From assembly GCA_944381625.1 (NCBI GenBank), contig CALWLW010000010.1, positions 1-64,000 on the forward strand: a DNA stretch of 64,000 bases, in the 5' to 3' direction. The notes under the pieces are model-generated. The model worked only from the letters and a program-made list of their open reading frames with translations. It was not told the origin of the DNA and did not search any database. Shown here piece after piece: positions 40,481-48,699 of this stretch. Within the stretch, counting starts at the first letter, position 1. The number at the start of each line of letters is the position of its first letter. The position numbers were made by a program, and so were the translations under genes. Origin of the DNA: an uncultured Lachnoclostridium sp. Lineage in GTDB: Bacteria; Bacillota; Clostridia; Lachnospirales; Lachnospiraceae.

Positions 40481-42535
40481 TTGGAAAAAGAGGAGGAAGT
40501 CCTGAAAGAAAGATGGGAGCTGGCCAGGGTCAGAATCGCGCAGATCGCGGCTGCCCCGGAGCTTCCGGGAGCCTTCGGGGATTATTTTAAATGTACGGCG
40601 GATTTCCTGCTGCTTATGCTGGAGGCCTGGGATAAAGCCAGGGACCGGTGGATGCAGGACGCGTCCCTGGGTGAACTGGAGGCGTGGAATCTTCGCCTGT
40701 ATGGAGAACTGACCAAAGATCAGTATAAGGAAAGCTATGCGAACCCGGTCTATGCCGCAGAACGTCTGGGAACAGAACATGGACAGATTCTGTCCTTCCT
40801 GCGGGCAGAGCTGCAGGGACTGGTTGTCTATGCGTATGAGCAGAAGCAGGAAGAGATGCTGGTCTATATGGAACTGTTTCTGCAGATTCATGCAGAATTT
40901 GAAGGGGGAAACATCCCTGAAGCCAGGCAGCTTAAGGATGATATCTACTGGTTCGTCAGCGACTACAGTGACCTAATGGTGGCGGGCAGGGTGCGGGAGC
41001 AGATTGATCCGTCCCTGTCCTTTGCGAGAGATCTCATCATGGAGGCGGATCTTGCGGATCCCCGATATCTGTACCGGTTCGGAGAGTATATCTCGGACAC
41101 GGAGCGGAAGACCAGTGCGTTCCTGAACAGTCTTCCCCAGGAAGAGATCGACCGGATCGCGTCCGTGTTTACGGAGGGATACCGGATGGGTTTTCTGGCG
41201 GCGGGCAAACCGCTGGAGAAAAAGAAGACGGTGAATATCCGGTACAGCGTGGGATTTGAGCGTATCATCCGCAGGGCGGTGGAGAACTTTAAGGCCATGG
41301 GTCTGGAGAGCATCATCTACCGGGCGGCGGTGAGCCGGGTGAACATGAGGGAAGCCAACAGGATCGGCTATTACAGTTCGTCGCCCAACCGTCAGTTTGA
41401 TTATGACCATAAAGGCGACGCTGCCCTTTTCCTGGACAAAGCGTTTGCGGAACGGAAGCTGGGCGTATTGCGGACCGCATACGAACGGCAGAAGGAACTG
41501 GCGGCGGTCCATGGAGGACCGGCGGTGATGGAGATCTTCGGAGAGACGCCGTTTGAGCCGGAGAAGTGTCCGGAGGCGCTGAAGCTGAGCGAGAAGCAGC
41601 AGGCGGTTCAGGTCTATCTGAACAGCCGGATGGGACAGATCACCAACGAATATATCAAGGGCGAGGAGCGCAGTTTTACTATCATTGCGTTCCCGGTGCC
41701 GGATATCGGCGGGCGGTTTGAAGATATTTTCCGGGAGACGGTGCGGATCAACACGCTGGATTACCAGACCTACCAGCGGATCCAGCAGAGGCTGATCGAC
41801 GCGCTGGACCGGGGGACGGCGGTGCATATCCTGGGAAAAGGGGAGAACCGCACGGATCTTCGGATAGCGCTCTGGCCGCTTGAGAATCCTGATAAGGAGA
41901 CAAATTTTGAAAACTGTGTGGCGGATGTGAACATTCCGGTGGGAGAAGTCTTCACGTCTCCCAGGCTGACCGGTACGGACGGGATGCTGCATGTGACCGG
42001 CGTCTACCTGAACGGGCTGTTTTACCGGGATCTGACCCTCGTCTTCCGGAACGGCATGGTGGAGAGCTATGGCTGCCGGAACTACGGGGAGGAAGAGGAG
42101 AACGCAAGATATATCCGGGAAAATATCATGTATCATCATGATACGCTGCCGCTGGGTGAATTCGCGGTGGGCACCAATACAACGGCGTATGTGGCGGCGA
42201 AAACGTACGGCATCGAGGACAGGCTGCCCATTCTGATTGCCGAGAAGATGGGACCCCATTTCGCGGTGGGGGATACCTGCTATTCCTGGGAGGAAGACGT
42301 CCCCACCTTCAATCCGGACGGGAAGCGGATCATGGCCAAAGAGAACGAATGCTCCACCCGGCGGAAAGAGGATGCAAAGCAGGCGTATTTCAACTGTCAC
42401 ACGGACATTACGATTCCTTATGACGAGATCGGAGAGATCGCGGTGGTGCATGAGGACGGGAGCCGCACGGCTCTGATCCGGGACGGCAGGTTCGTCCTGC
42501 CGGGAACCGAAGAACTGAATGAGCCTTTTGCTTGA
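40481..42535 (+). CDS. M29-family aminopeptidase with long N-terminal extension
   Basis: About 684 residues, against roughly 410 for a normal M29 thermophilic aminopeptidase. The C-terminal half is complete: Glu in PVGEVFTSPRLTGTDG, Glu in LGEFAVGTNT, His in GPHFAVGDT, and His/Asp in NCHTDI, which make up the two-metal site. The first 300 residues are helical and of unknown function. The enzyme should trim N-terminal residues from peptides in the cytosol. TTG 40481 is chosen because GAGAGG sits just upstream; earlier in-frame starts overlap the DUF6142-like gene. It closes the pyr-VanZ gene string. Confidence 0.82.
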   Translation: MEKEEEVLKERWELARVRIAQIAAAPELPGAFGDYFKCTADFLLLMLEAWDKARDRWMQDASLGELEAWNLRLYGELTKDQYKESYANPVYAAERLGTEHGQILSFLRAELQGLVVYAYEQKQEEMLVYMELFLQIHAEFEGGNIPEARQLKDDIYWFVSDYSDLMVAGRVREQIDPSLSFARDLIMEADLADPRYLYRFGEYISDTERKTSAFLNSLPQEEIDRIASVFTEGYRMGFLAAGKPLEKKKTVNIRYSVGFERIIRRAVENFKAMGLESIIYRAAVSRVNMREANRIGYYSSSPNRQFDYDHKGDAALFLDKAFAERKLGVLRTAYERQKELAAVHGGPAVMEIFGETPFEPEKCPEALKLSEKQQAVQVYLNSRMGQITNEYIKGEERSFTIIAFPVPDIGGRFEDIFRETVRINTLDYQTYQRIQQRLIDALDRGTAVHILGKGENRTDLRIALWPLENPDKETNFENCVADVNIPVGEVFTSPRLTGTDGMLHVTGVYLNGLFYRDLTLVFRNGMVESYGCRNYGEEEENARYIRENIMYHHDTLPLGEFAVGTNTTAYVAAKTYGIEDRLPILIAEKMGPHFAVGDTCYSWEEDVPTFNPDGKRIMAKENECSTRRKEDAKQAYFNCHTDITIPYDEIGEIAVVHEDGSRTALIRDGRFVLPGTEELNEPFA

Positions 42536-42560
42536 CAAGGGATGGAAGTGCCTGTAATAT
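42532..42560 (+). promoter_or_regulatory. pur operon promoter (TTGACA-17-TAATAT)
   Basis: A perfect TTGACA (42532-42537) overlaps the stop codon of the M29 gene. TAATAT (42555-42560) is 17 bases on, so purE starts a new transcript with a leader of about 95 bases. Confidence 0.75.
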
Positions 42561-42607
42561 TCTTTATAAGAAAATATAAATTTATAACCATAACTTATTA
42601 ACTGAAC

Positions 42608-42635
42608 TTATAAATTTTCTCAGGGAAATTTATAA
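42608..42635 (+). promoter_or_regulatory. AT-rich hairpin in the purE leader
   Basis: Arms TTATAAATTT (42608-42617) and AAATTTATAA (42626-42635) are exact and extend inward by a C-G and a T-G pair to a TCAG tetraloop. It lies about 15 bases before the purE ribosome site. There is no T-run and no purine-riboswitch core. It could be a protein-binding site or a translational element. Confidence 0.5.
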
Positions 42636-42661
42636 ACACACAGCGGAAAAGGAGATTGGAT

Positions 42662-43177
42662 ATGGCAAAAGTAGGAATTGTCATGGGCAGCGATTCAGAT
42701 ATGCCTGTGATGAGCAAAGCGGCGGAAGTGCTGGAGAAACTGGGAGTTGATTTTGAGATGACGATCATCTCTGCCCACCGGGAACCGGATACGTTCTTTG
42801 AATATGCCAAAGGCGCGGAGGCCAGAGGGTTCAAAGTCATCATCGCGGGAGCAGGAAAAGCGGCCCATCTTCCCGGTATGTGCGCGGCGATCTTCCCCAT
42901 GCCGGTGATCGGCATCCCCATGAAAACTTCGGATCTGGGCGGCGTGGATTCGCTTTATTCCATCGTGCAGATGCCCACAGGTATTCCGGTGGCAACAGTG
43001 GCCATCAATGGGGGCGCCAACGCAGGCATCCTGGCGGCGAAGATCCTGGCTACCTCCGATCCTGAACTGCTGGAGCGTCTGAAAGCGTATTCTGAAGAGA
43101 TGAAACAGGAAGTGGAAGCCAAAGCAGAGAAGCTGGATGAACTGGGTTACCGGGAATACATGATCCGTATGAAATAG
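42662..43177 (+). CDS. purE: N5-carboxyaminoimidazole ribonucleotide mutase
   Basis: 171 residues, class I Pur[15 protein letters not shown], the catalytic ISAHREPD and [12 protein letters not shown] are all intact. It converts N5-CAIR to CAIR in purine synthesis. No purK is adjacent. ATG 42662 follows AAAGGAG; an upstream in-frame TTG at 42656 is too close to that site. First gene of purE-purM-purN-purD. Confidence 0.96.
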   Translation: MAKVGIVMGSDSDMPVMSKAAEVLEKLGVDFEMTIISAHREPDTFFEYAKGAEARGFKVIIAGAGKAAHLPGMCAAIFPMPVIGIPMKTSDLGGVDSLYSIVQMPTGIPVATVAINGGANAGILAAKILATSDPELLERLKAYSEEMKQEVEAKAEKLDELGYREYMIRMK

Positions 43178-43189
43178 GAGGAACGAGAG

Positions 43190-44215
43190 ATGGATTATAA
43201 GAATGCAGGCGTGGATATTGAGGCTGGCTACAAATCAGTGGAACTGATGAAAAAACATGTGCAGGCTACCATGAGGCCGGAGGTGCTGGGCGGCATCGGC
43301 GGATTCTCCGGCGCGTTTTCCATGAGCGCGTTTAAAGATATGGAGAAACCAACCCTGGTATCCGGCACGGACGGTGTGGGGACGAAGCTGAAGCTGGCGT
43401 TCCTGCTGGACAAACATGATACGGTGGGAATCGACTGCGTGGCCATGTGCGTGAACGATATTGCGTGCGCGGGCGGAGAACCGCTGTTCTTCCTGGATTA
43501 TATTGCCTGCGGGAAAAATTACCCGGAGAAGATCGCGGGGATCGTCAGCGGCGTGGCCGAAGGATGTAAGCAGGCAGGAGCCGCGCTGATCGGAGGAGAG
43601 ACGGCGGAGATGCCGGGCTTCTATCCGGAGGATGAATATGATCTGGCCGGATTCGCCGTGGGCGTGGTGGACGAGAAGGATCTGATCACCGGCGCCACGA
43701 TCAAACCAGGCGACACCCTGATCGGGATTGCGTCCTCCGGCGTGCACAGCAACGGATTTTCCCTGGTGAGGAAAGTATTCCCCATGGAAAAAGAGGCGCT
43801 GGATATGTATTACGACGAACTGGGATGCACGTTGGGCCAGGCGCTGATTAAGCCCACGAAGATCTACGTGAAGGCGTTAAAGCGCGTGAAGGAAGCCGGC
43901 GTGAAGATCAAAGGCTGCAGCCATATCACCGGCGGCGGTTTCTATGAGAATATCCCCAGGATGCTTCCCGACGGTGTGCGGGCAGTGGTGAAAAAGGACA
44001 GCTATCCGGTGCTGCCCATCTTCCGTATGCTCCAGAAAGAAGGGGATATTGCAGAGGATATGATGTATAACACTTACAATATGGGACTGGGCATGGTGCT
44101 GGCGGTGGACCCGGCGGACGCGGAGCGGACGATGGAAGCTGTGCGCGCGGCAGGCGAGACTCCGTATGTGGTAGGCTCGGTGGAGGCCGGAGAGAAAGGC
44201 GTGACCTTATGCTGA
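43190..44215 (+). CDS. purM: Phosphoribosylformylglycinamidine cyclo-ligase
   Basis: 341 residues. The PurM motifs [11 protein letters not shown], the Asp/Cys-rich [18 protein letters not shown] and [11 protein letters not shown] are clear. It closes the imidazole ring, FGAM to AIR, with ATP. It starts 12 bases after purE with AGGAGG, and its last seven bases overlap purN. Confidence 0.96.
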   Translation: MDYKNAGVDIEAGYKSVELMKKHVQATMRPEVLGGIGGFSGAFSMSAFKDMEKPTLVSGTDGVGTKLKLAFLLDKHDTVGIDCVAMCVNDIACAGGEPLFFLDYIACGKNYPEKIAGIVSGVAEGCKQAGAALIGGETAEMPGFYPEDEYDLAGFAVGVVDEKDLITGATIKPGDTLIGIASSGVHSNGFSLVRKVFPMEKEALDMYYDELGCTLGQALIKPTKIYVKALKRVKEAGVKIKGCSHITGGGFYENIPRMLPDGVRAVVKKDSYPVLPIFRMLQKEGDIAEDMMYNTYNMGLGMVLAVDPADAERTMEAVRAAGETPYVVGSVEAGEKGVTLC

Positions 44216-44838
44216 AACTGGCGGTGCTGGTGTCGGGCGGCGGCACGAACCTGCAGGCGATTATGGATTCCATTGAAGACGGACGGATCACCGGAGCCAG
44301 GATCCAGGTGGTGATCAGCAACAATAAAAATGCTTACGCGCTGACGCGGGCGAAAGAAGCGGGGATTCCTGCCCGGTGCATCAGCCCGAAGGACTATGAA
44401 AACAGGGAAGCCTTCAACGACGCTCTTCTGGAGGCGCTTGTGGAATCCGGCGCAGATCTGGTGGTGCTGGCCGGCTGCCTGGTGGTCATTCCGGAAAAGA
44501 TCGTGGAGCGTTTTGAGAACCGGATCATCAATATTCACCCCTCCCTGATCCCTTCCTTTTGCGGGAAAGACTATTATGGGCTGAAGGTACATGAGGGCGT
44601 ACTGGACCGGGGTGTCAAGGTGACCGGAGCAACGGTTCATTTTGTGGATAAGGGCACGGATACAGGGCCGATCATTCTGCAGAAAGCGGTGGAAGTGCAG
44701 GACGGCGATACACCTGAGATTCTCCAGCGCCGTGTGATGGAGGAAGCGGAGTGGGTGATCATGCCCCAGGCCATCGACCTGATCGCGAACGGCAGGATCA
44801 CAGTAACAGATGGGAAAGTAAAGAGAAAGCAGTTGTAG
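44209..44838 (+). CDS. purN: Phosphoribosylglycinamide formyltransferase
   Basis: 209 residues. [17 protein letters not shown] at the start, then the catalytic [12 protein letters not shown] loop and the Asp in [10 protein letters not shown]. It uses 10-formyl-THF to convert GAR to FGAR. It begins inside the end of purM (ATG within the last codons), so translation is coupled. Confidence 0.95.
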   Translation: MLKLAVLVSGGGTNLQAIMDSIEDGRITGARIQVVISNNKNAYALTRAKEAGIPARCISPKDYENREAFNDALLEALVESGADLVVLAGCLVVIPEKIVERFENRIINIHPSLIPSFCGKDYYGLKVHEGVLDRGVKVTGATVHFVDKGTDTGPIILQKAVEVQDGDTPEILQRRVMEEAEWVIMPQAIDLIANGRITVTDGKVKRKQL

Positions 44839-44858
44839 AGGAACGGGAGGCTGACAGC

Positions 44859-46130
44859 ATGAAAATATTGATCGTAGGAAGCGGCGGCAGGGAGCATGCC
44901 ATTGCATGGAAGGTAGCCCAGAGCCCGAAGGCGGAGAAGATCTACTGCGCGCCGGGCAACGCGGGAATCGCGGAGTACGCGGAGTGTGTGGATATCGGGG
45001 CCATGGAGTTCGACCGTCTGGCCGCTTTTGCCAAAGAGCAGAAGATCGACCTGACGGTGGTAGGCATGGACGATCCGCTGGTGGGCGGGATTGTGGATGT
45101 GTTCGAAGCGGAAGGGCTTAGGGTATTCGGTCCCAGAAAGAACGCGGCGATCCTGGAAGGCTCCAAGGCGTTTTCCAAAGACCTGATGAAAAAATACGGG
45201 ATTCCCACGGCCGCGTATGAGAATTTCGACGACCCCGCCAGGGCGCTCCAGTATCTGGAGCATGCGAAGTTCCCCATCGTGCTGAAAGCGGACGGCCTGG
45301 CGCTGGGAAAAGGCGTGCTGATCTGCAATACGCTGGAGGAAGCGCAGGAAGGCGTGCGTTCCATCATGATGGATAAGAAATTCGGTTCCGCGGGCAATCA
45401 GATGGTGATCGAAGAGTTTATGACGGGACGCGAAGTATCCGTGCTCAGCTTTGTGGACGGAAAGACCATCCGCATCATGACCTCGGCCCAGGACCACAAA
45501 CGGGCGCTGGACGGGGATCAGGGCCTCAACACCGGCGGCATGGGCACCTTTTCGCCCAGCCCGTTCTACACGGAAGAGGTGGACGCTTTCTGCAGGGAAC
45601 ATATTTATCAGAAGACCGTGGACGCCATGGCGGCGGAGGGCAGAGAATTCAAAGGGATTATCTTCTTTGGCCTGATGCTGACGGAAGACGGCCCCAAGGT
45701 GCTGGAATATAATGCCCGCTTCGGCGACCCGGAGGCCCAGGTGGTGCTTCCCCGTATGAACAACGACATTGTGGATGTGTTTGAAGCCTGCGTGGACGGT
45801 ACGCTGGATCAGGTGGAACTGGAATTCCAGGACAATGCGGCCGTGTGCGTGGTGCTGGCCTCCCAGGGCTATCCGGTGAAATACGAGAAAGGCTTCGAGA
45901 TCCGGGGGCTGGAGCATTTCAAAGGAAAAGACGGCTATTATGTGTTCCATGCGGGCAGTAAATTCCAGGATGGGAAGATCGTCACCAACGGAGGACGGGT
46001 ACTGGGCGTTACCGCTCTGGGCGAGGATCTGAAGAAAGCCCGCGCCAACGCCTACGAGGCGGTAAAATGGGTGGATTTTGACAACAAATACTGCCGCGGA
46101 GATATTGGAAAGGCCATCGACGAGGCATAG
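44859..46130 (+). CDS. purD: Phosphoribosylamine-glycine ligase
   Basis: 423 residues, ATP-grasp. It starts MKILIVGSGGREHAIAWKV, with the grasp motifs IVLKADGLALGKGV and FGDPEAQVVLPR. It joins phosphoribosylamine and glycine to GAR. ATG 44859 is chosen over an earlier in-frame start in purN because GGGAGG sits just before it and the protein then begins canonically. Last gene of the pur set; purF, purL and purH are not in the window. Confidence 0.96.
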   Translation: MKILIVGSGGREHAIAWKVAQSPKAEKIYCAPGNAGIAEYAECVDIGAMEFDRLAAFAKEQKIDLTVVGMDDPLVGGIVDVFEAEGLRVFGPRKNAAILEGSKAFSKDLMKKYGIPTAAYENFDDPARALQYLEHAKFPIVLKADGLALGKGVLICNTLEEAQEGVRSIMMDKKFGSAGNQMVIEEFMTGREVSVLSFVDGKTIRIMTSAQDHKRALDGDQGLNTGGMGTFSPSPFYTEEVDAFCREHIYQKTVDAMAAEGREFKGIIFFGLMLTEDGPKVLEYNARFGDPEAQVVLPRMNNDIVDVFEACVDGTLDQVELEFQDNAAVCVVLASQGYPVKYEKGFEIRGLEHFKGKDGYYVFHAGSKFQDGKIVTNGGRVLGVTALGEDLKKARANAYEAVKWVDFDNKYCRGDIGKAIDEA

Positions 46131-46173
46131 CGCCGCGGAATTAAAAAAATAATTTTTCTTACGCAAAAGAACG

Positions 46174-46193
46174 GTTTTATGTTAATATAAAAC
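46174..46193. promoter_or_regulatory. Inverted repeat over a possible -10 before the DUF1538 gene
   Basis: GTTTTAT (46174-46180) and ATAAAAC (46187-46193) are exact arms around a TAATAT -10-like element (46183-46188). The -35 region (TTACGC, 18 bases up) is poor. Possible repressed promoter. Confidence 0.3.
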
Positions 46194-46218
46194 AGAAGAG
46201 AACCTGCAGAGACTTGAA

Positions 46219-47799
46219 ATGAGACAGAAAGGCGAATGCGTATTGAAAAATTATCGGGCAATATTGAAGGAAAAACTGAAAGAAAAATTAAAAGAGTCAT
46301 TAGGAGCAGTCGTACCGGTCATGGGGATCGTTCTTTTGCTGTGCTTTACCATAGCGCCCATACCCTCCGGCATCCTGATGGCTTTTTTAATTGGAGGCGT
46401 TCTGCTGATTTTGGGCATGATGTTTTTCACCCTGGGGGCGGAGATGGCCATGACGCCCATGGGCGAGAGGATCGGCATACGGATGACAAAGATAAAGAGC
46501 GCCTGGCTGGTGGCTCTGCTCTGTTTTATCCTGGGGTTTATCATCACCATATCGGAGCCTGATCTGCAGGTGCTGGCGCAGCAGGTGCCGTCGGTACCCA
46601 ATCATATTCTGATTCTGGCGGTGGCCGCGGGCGTGGGGATTTTCCTGGTGGCTGCGGTTCTGCGTATGCTTTTGGGAATTCCGCTCCAGTATATGCTGCT
46701 GGCGCTGTATCCGGTGGTGTTCCTGCTGACGGTTTTTGTACCGGACGACTTTATAGCGGTGGCCTTCGACTCCGGCGGAGTTACCACAGGTCCTATGACC
46801 GTTCCCTTTATCATGGCGCTGGGCATCGGATTTTCCGCTGTGCGAAGCGATAAACACGCGGAAAACGACAGTTTTGGATTGATCTCGCTCTGCTCTGTGG
46901 GCCCGATCCTGGCGGTGCTGGTCCTGGGGATGATTTACCGTCCGGACGGCGGCGTGTACGCCGCGGAGGCCATCCAGAATGTGGAAACTTCAGTGGAACT
47001 GACCGGGATGTTTGCGGAAGGTTTTCCAGAATATATGAGGGAGATCATGGTATCCCTGCTGCCAATCGTGATATTTTTTGGGATTTTTCAGGTTCTGTTT
47101 CTGCGCCTGAATAAAAAAACGCTGGTGAAGATCCTGATCGGTCTGGTGTATACATATCTGGGGCTGGTCCTGTTCCTGACCGGCGTCAACGTAGGGTTCA
47201 TGCCGGCGGGCAATTATCTGGGGCAGATCATCGCGTCGCTCCCGTATCGCTGGGTGATCGTTCCCATAGGAATGGTGATCGGCTATTTTATCGTAAAGGC
47301 CGAGCCTGCCGTCTATGTGCTGATGGAACAGGTGGAGGAGCTGACCTCCGGGGCTATTCCGGGAAAAGCCATGGGGCTGAGTCTGTCTGTGGGCGTGGCC
47401 GTATCCCTGGGGCTGGCCATGATCCGGGTGCTCACTGGGATACCGGTTCTGTATTTTCTGGTTCCCGGCTATGCCGTGGCGCTGGTTTTGAGCTTTTTTG
47501 TGCCGAAGATTTTTACGGCCATCGCCTTTGACTCCGGCGGCGTGGCTTCCGGTCCTATGACGGCCACTTTCCTGCTGCCTTTTGCCATGGGAGCATGCGA
47601 AGCTGTGGGAGGAAATATTACGGCGGATGCGTTCGGTGTGGTGGCCATGGTGGCCATGACTCCCCTGATTACGATACAGGTTCTGGGAGCGGTATACCAG
47701 TTCCAGTCCCGCAGGGGCGCAAAGACAGTCTTGGAGCCGGAGCCTGTGCCGGTACTGCCGCTGGAGGCGTTTGGCGATTATGATATCATTGAACTGTAG
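46219..47799 (+). CDS. DUF1538-family membrane protein, internally duplicated
   Basis: 526 residues with about twelve membrane helices in two halves. The signature AFDSGGVTTGPMT (near 182-195) recurs as AFDSGGVASGPMT (near 436-448), each followed by a matching FGLISL.../FGVVAM... stretch, so the protein is a fused duplicate of a DUF1538 unit. Such proteins are predicted transporters, and they often neighbour PII-like regulators as here. Substrate unknown. TTG 46243 is an alternative start. The next gene follows by eight bases. Confidence 0.85.
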   Translation: MRQKGECVLKNYRAILKEKLKEKLKESLGAVVPVMGIVLLLCFTIAPIPSGILMAFLIGGVLLILGMMFFTLGAEMAMTPMGERIGIRMTKIKSAWLVALLCFILGFIITISEPDLQVLAQQVPSVPNHILILAVAAGVGIFLVAAVLRMLLGIPLQYMLLALYPVVFLLTVFVPDDFIAVAFDSGGVTTGPMTVPFIMALGIGFSAVRSDKHAENDSFGLISLCSVGPILAVLVLGMIYRPDGGVYAAEAIQNVETSVELTGMFAEGFPEYMREIMVSLLPIVIFFGIFQVLFLRLNKKTLVKILIGLVYTYLGLVLFLTGVNVGFMPAGNYLGQIIASLPYRWVIVPIGMVIGYFIVKAEPAVYVLMEQVEELTSGAIPGKAMGLSLSVGVAVSLGLAMIRVLTGIPVLYFLVPGYAVALVLSFFVPKIFTAIAFDSGGVASGPMTATFLLPFAMGACEAVGGNITADAFGVVAMVAMTPLITIQVLGAVYQFQSRRGAKTVLEPEPVPVLPLEAFGDYDIIEL

Positions 47800-47807
47800 G
47801 AGGGTGT

Positions 47808-48497
47808 ATGAGCAGATTATATATGATGGCGGCGATCACCAACCGCAATATGAAAGCGCAGTTTAAAGAGTTTTTTGAGGGCAGCGGCCAGTCAGTTTTT
47901 TTCAGCACGACGGGGAGGGGGACAGCCAGCAGCGAGGCGCTGGATTATTTCGGGCTGGAAGCCACGGAAAAAGCGGTATTTTTAGCTGTTGTCACGGGAG
48001 AGATGTGGAAGAAACTGAAGCGGGGGCTGATTACCCGGATGCATATTGACGTCCCGGGAACCGGGATCGCGTTCGTCATCCCCCTTTCCAGCATTGGCGG
48101 AAAGCGGGAACTGCAGTTTTTGATCCAGGACCAGGAATATGAAAAAGAGGAGGAGACGGAATTGAAGGGGACGAAATATGAACTGCTGATCGCCATTGCC
48201 AATCAGGGAAGTATCGACACAGTGATGGACGCCGCCAGGAGCGCGGGTGCGGCCGGAGGCACGGTGATCCACGCCAAAGGCACGGGGATGGAAGGCGCCA
48301 GGAAATTTCTGGGTGTATCGGTGGCGGAAGAAAAAGAGATGATATTTATTGTGGCCAGGGCGGAGCAGAAGAACCGCATCATGAAAACGATCATGGAGAA
48401 GACCGGGCTGGACAGCAAGGAAAAAGCGGTGGTATTTTCCCTTCCCGTAACCGGGACCGCGGGAATCCGCGCCATGGAAGAGGATTTGAGAATATAA
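47808..48497 (+). CDS. Tandem PII-like signal protein
   Basis: 229 residues made of two GlnB-like halves. The second half (about 120-229) has the PII order, beginning YELLIAIANQGSIDTVMDAARSAGAAGGTVIHAKGTG and ending with IVFSLPVTGTAG-like strands. The first (about 1-110) is similar but more worn, with TTGRGTASSEALDYFG in place of the T-loop region. PII proteins sense ATP/ADP or other small effectors and dock on transporters. A two-domain PII beside a two-domain DUF1538 suggests matched subunit-to-subunit control. AGGAGG precedes the ATG. Confidence 0.82.
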   Translation: MSRLYMMAAITNRNMKAQFKEFFEGSGQSVFFSTTGRGTASSEALDYFGLEATEKAVFLAVVTGEMWKKLKRGLITRMHIDVPGTGIAFVIPLSSIGGKRELQFLIQDQEYEKEEETELKGTKYELLIAIANQGSIDTVMDAARSAGAAGGTVIHAKGTGMEGARKFLGVSVAEEKEMIFIVARAEQKNRIMKTIMEKTGLDSKEKAVVFSLPVTGTAGIRAMEEDLRI

Positions 48498-48499
48498 TG

Positions 48500-48558
48500 A
48501 TTCAGCCATGCATCTTGGATTCCCGCAGCTTTTGTAATCTCCAGCCGCATGGCTGAAT
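48500..48558. repeat. 12-base inverted repeat with alternative hairpin, after the PII-like gene
   Basis: ATTCAGCCATGC (48500-48511) and GCATGGCTGAAT (48547-48558) are exact arms around 35 bases. The right arm also forms a short CAGCC-GCAT-GGCTG hairpin, so two structures exclude each other. It starts three bases after the stop codon. There is no T-run; it could be a 3' stabiliser, an attenuator or a small mobile remnant. Confidence 0.5.
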
Positions 48559-48562
48559 AGTT

Positions 48563-48594
48563 GTTACAGTTCACACTGTAACGAATAGTTACAG
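48563..48594. promoter_or_regulatory. Triple GTTACAG operator-like array
   Basis: GTTACAG (48563-48569), its exact complement CTGTAAC (48576-48582) and GTTACAG again (48588-48594) have 6- and 5-base gaps. This lies 27 bases upstream of the -35 of the cohesin-like gene. The core GTTACA also overlaps the -10 of the GntR gene at 50139-50144, so GntR may bind both. Confidence 0.45.
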
Positions 48595-48620
48595 CAAATC
48601 TAAAAAATCTGTGAAATAAA

Positions 48621-48649
48621 TTGACTTTTTCCCTCCGGCACCTTATCCT
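48621..48649 (+). promoter_or_regulatory. Promoter (TTGACT-17-TATCCT) for the cohesin-like gene
   Basis: TTGACT (48621-48626) and TATCCT (48644-48649) have 17-base spacing, about 50 bases before the start codon. Confidence 0.65.
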
Positions 48650-48699
48650 AGATAGAAGCAGTCTGAAACGAAACAGGAAGAAAGAGAGTGTATTTATAT

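Noticed and set aside
40973..42538. Long minus-strand frame opposite the M29 aminopeptidase
   Set aside because: Antisense shadow: no motif, His/Arg-rich composition, and it covers a gene whose metal-site residues are all recognisable.
42561..42661. Purine riboswitch in the purE leader
   Set aside because: The conserved junction bases and paired loops of the guanine/adenine aptamer are not present; only an AT-rich hairpin is.
44637..46166. Long minus-strand frame opposite purD
   Set aside because: purD is certain and the opposite frame has no domain, start signal or neighbour that supports it.
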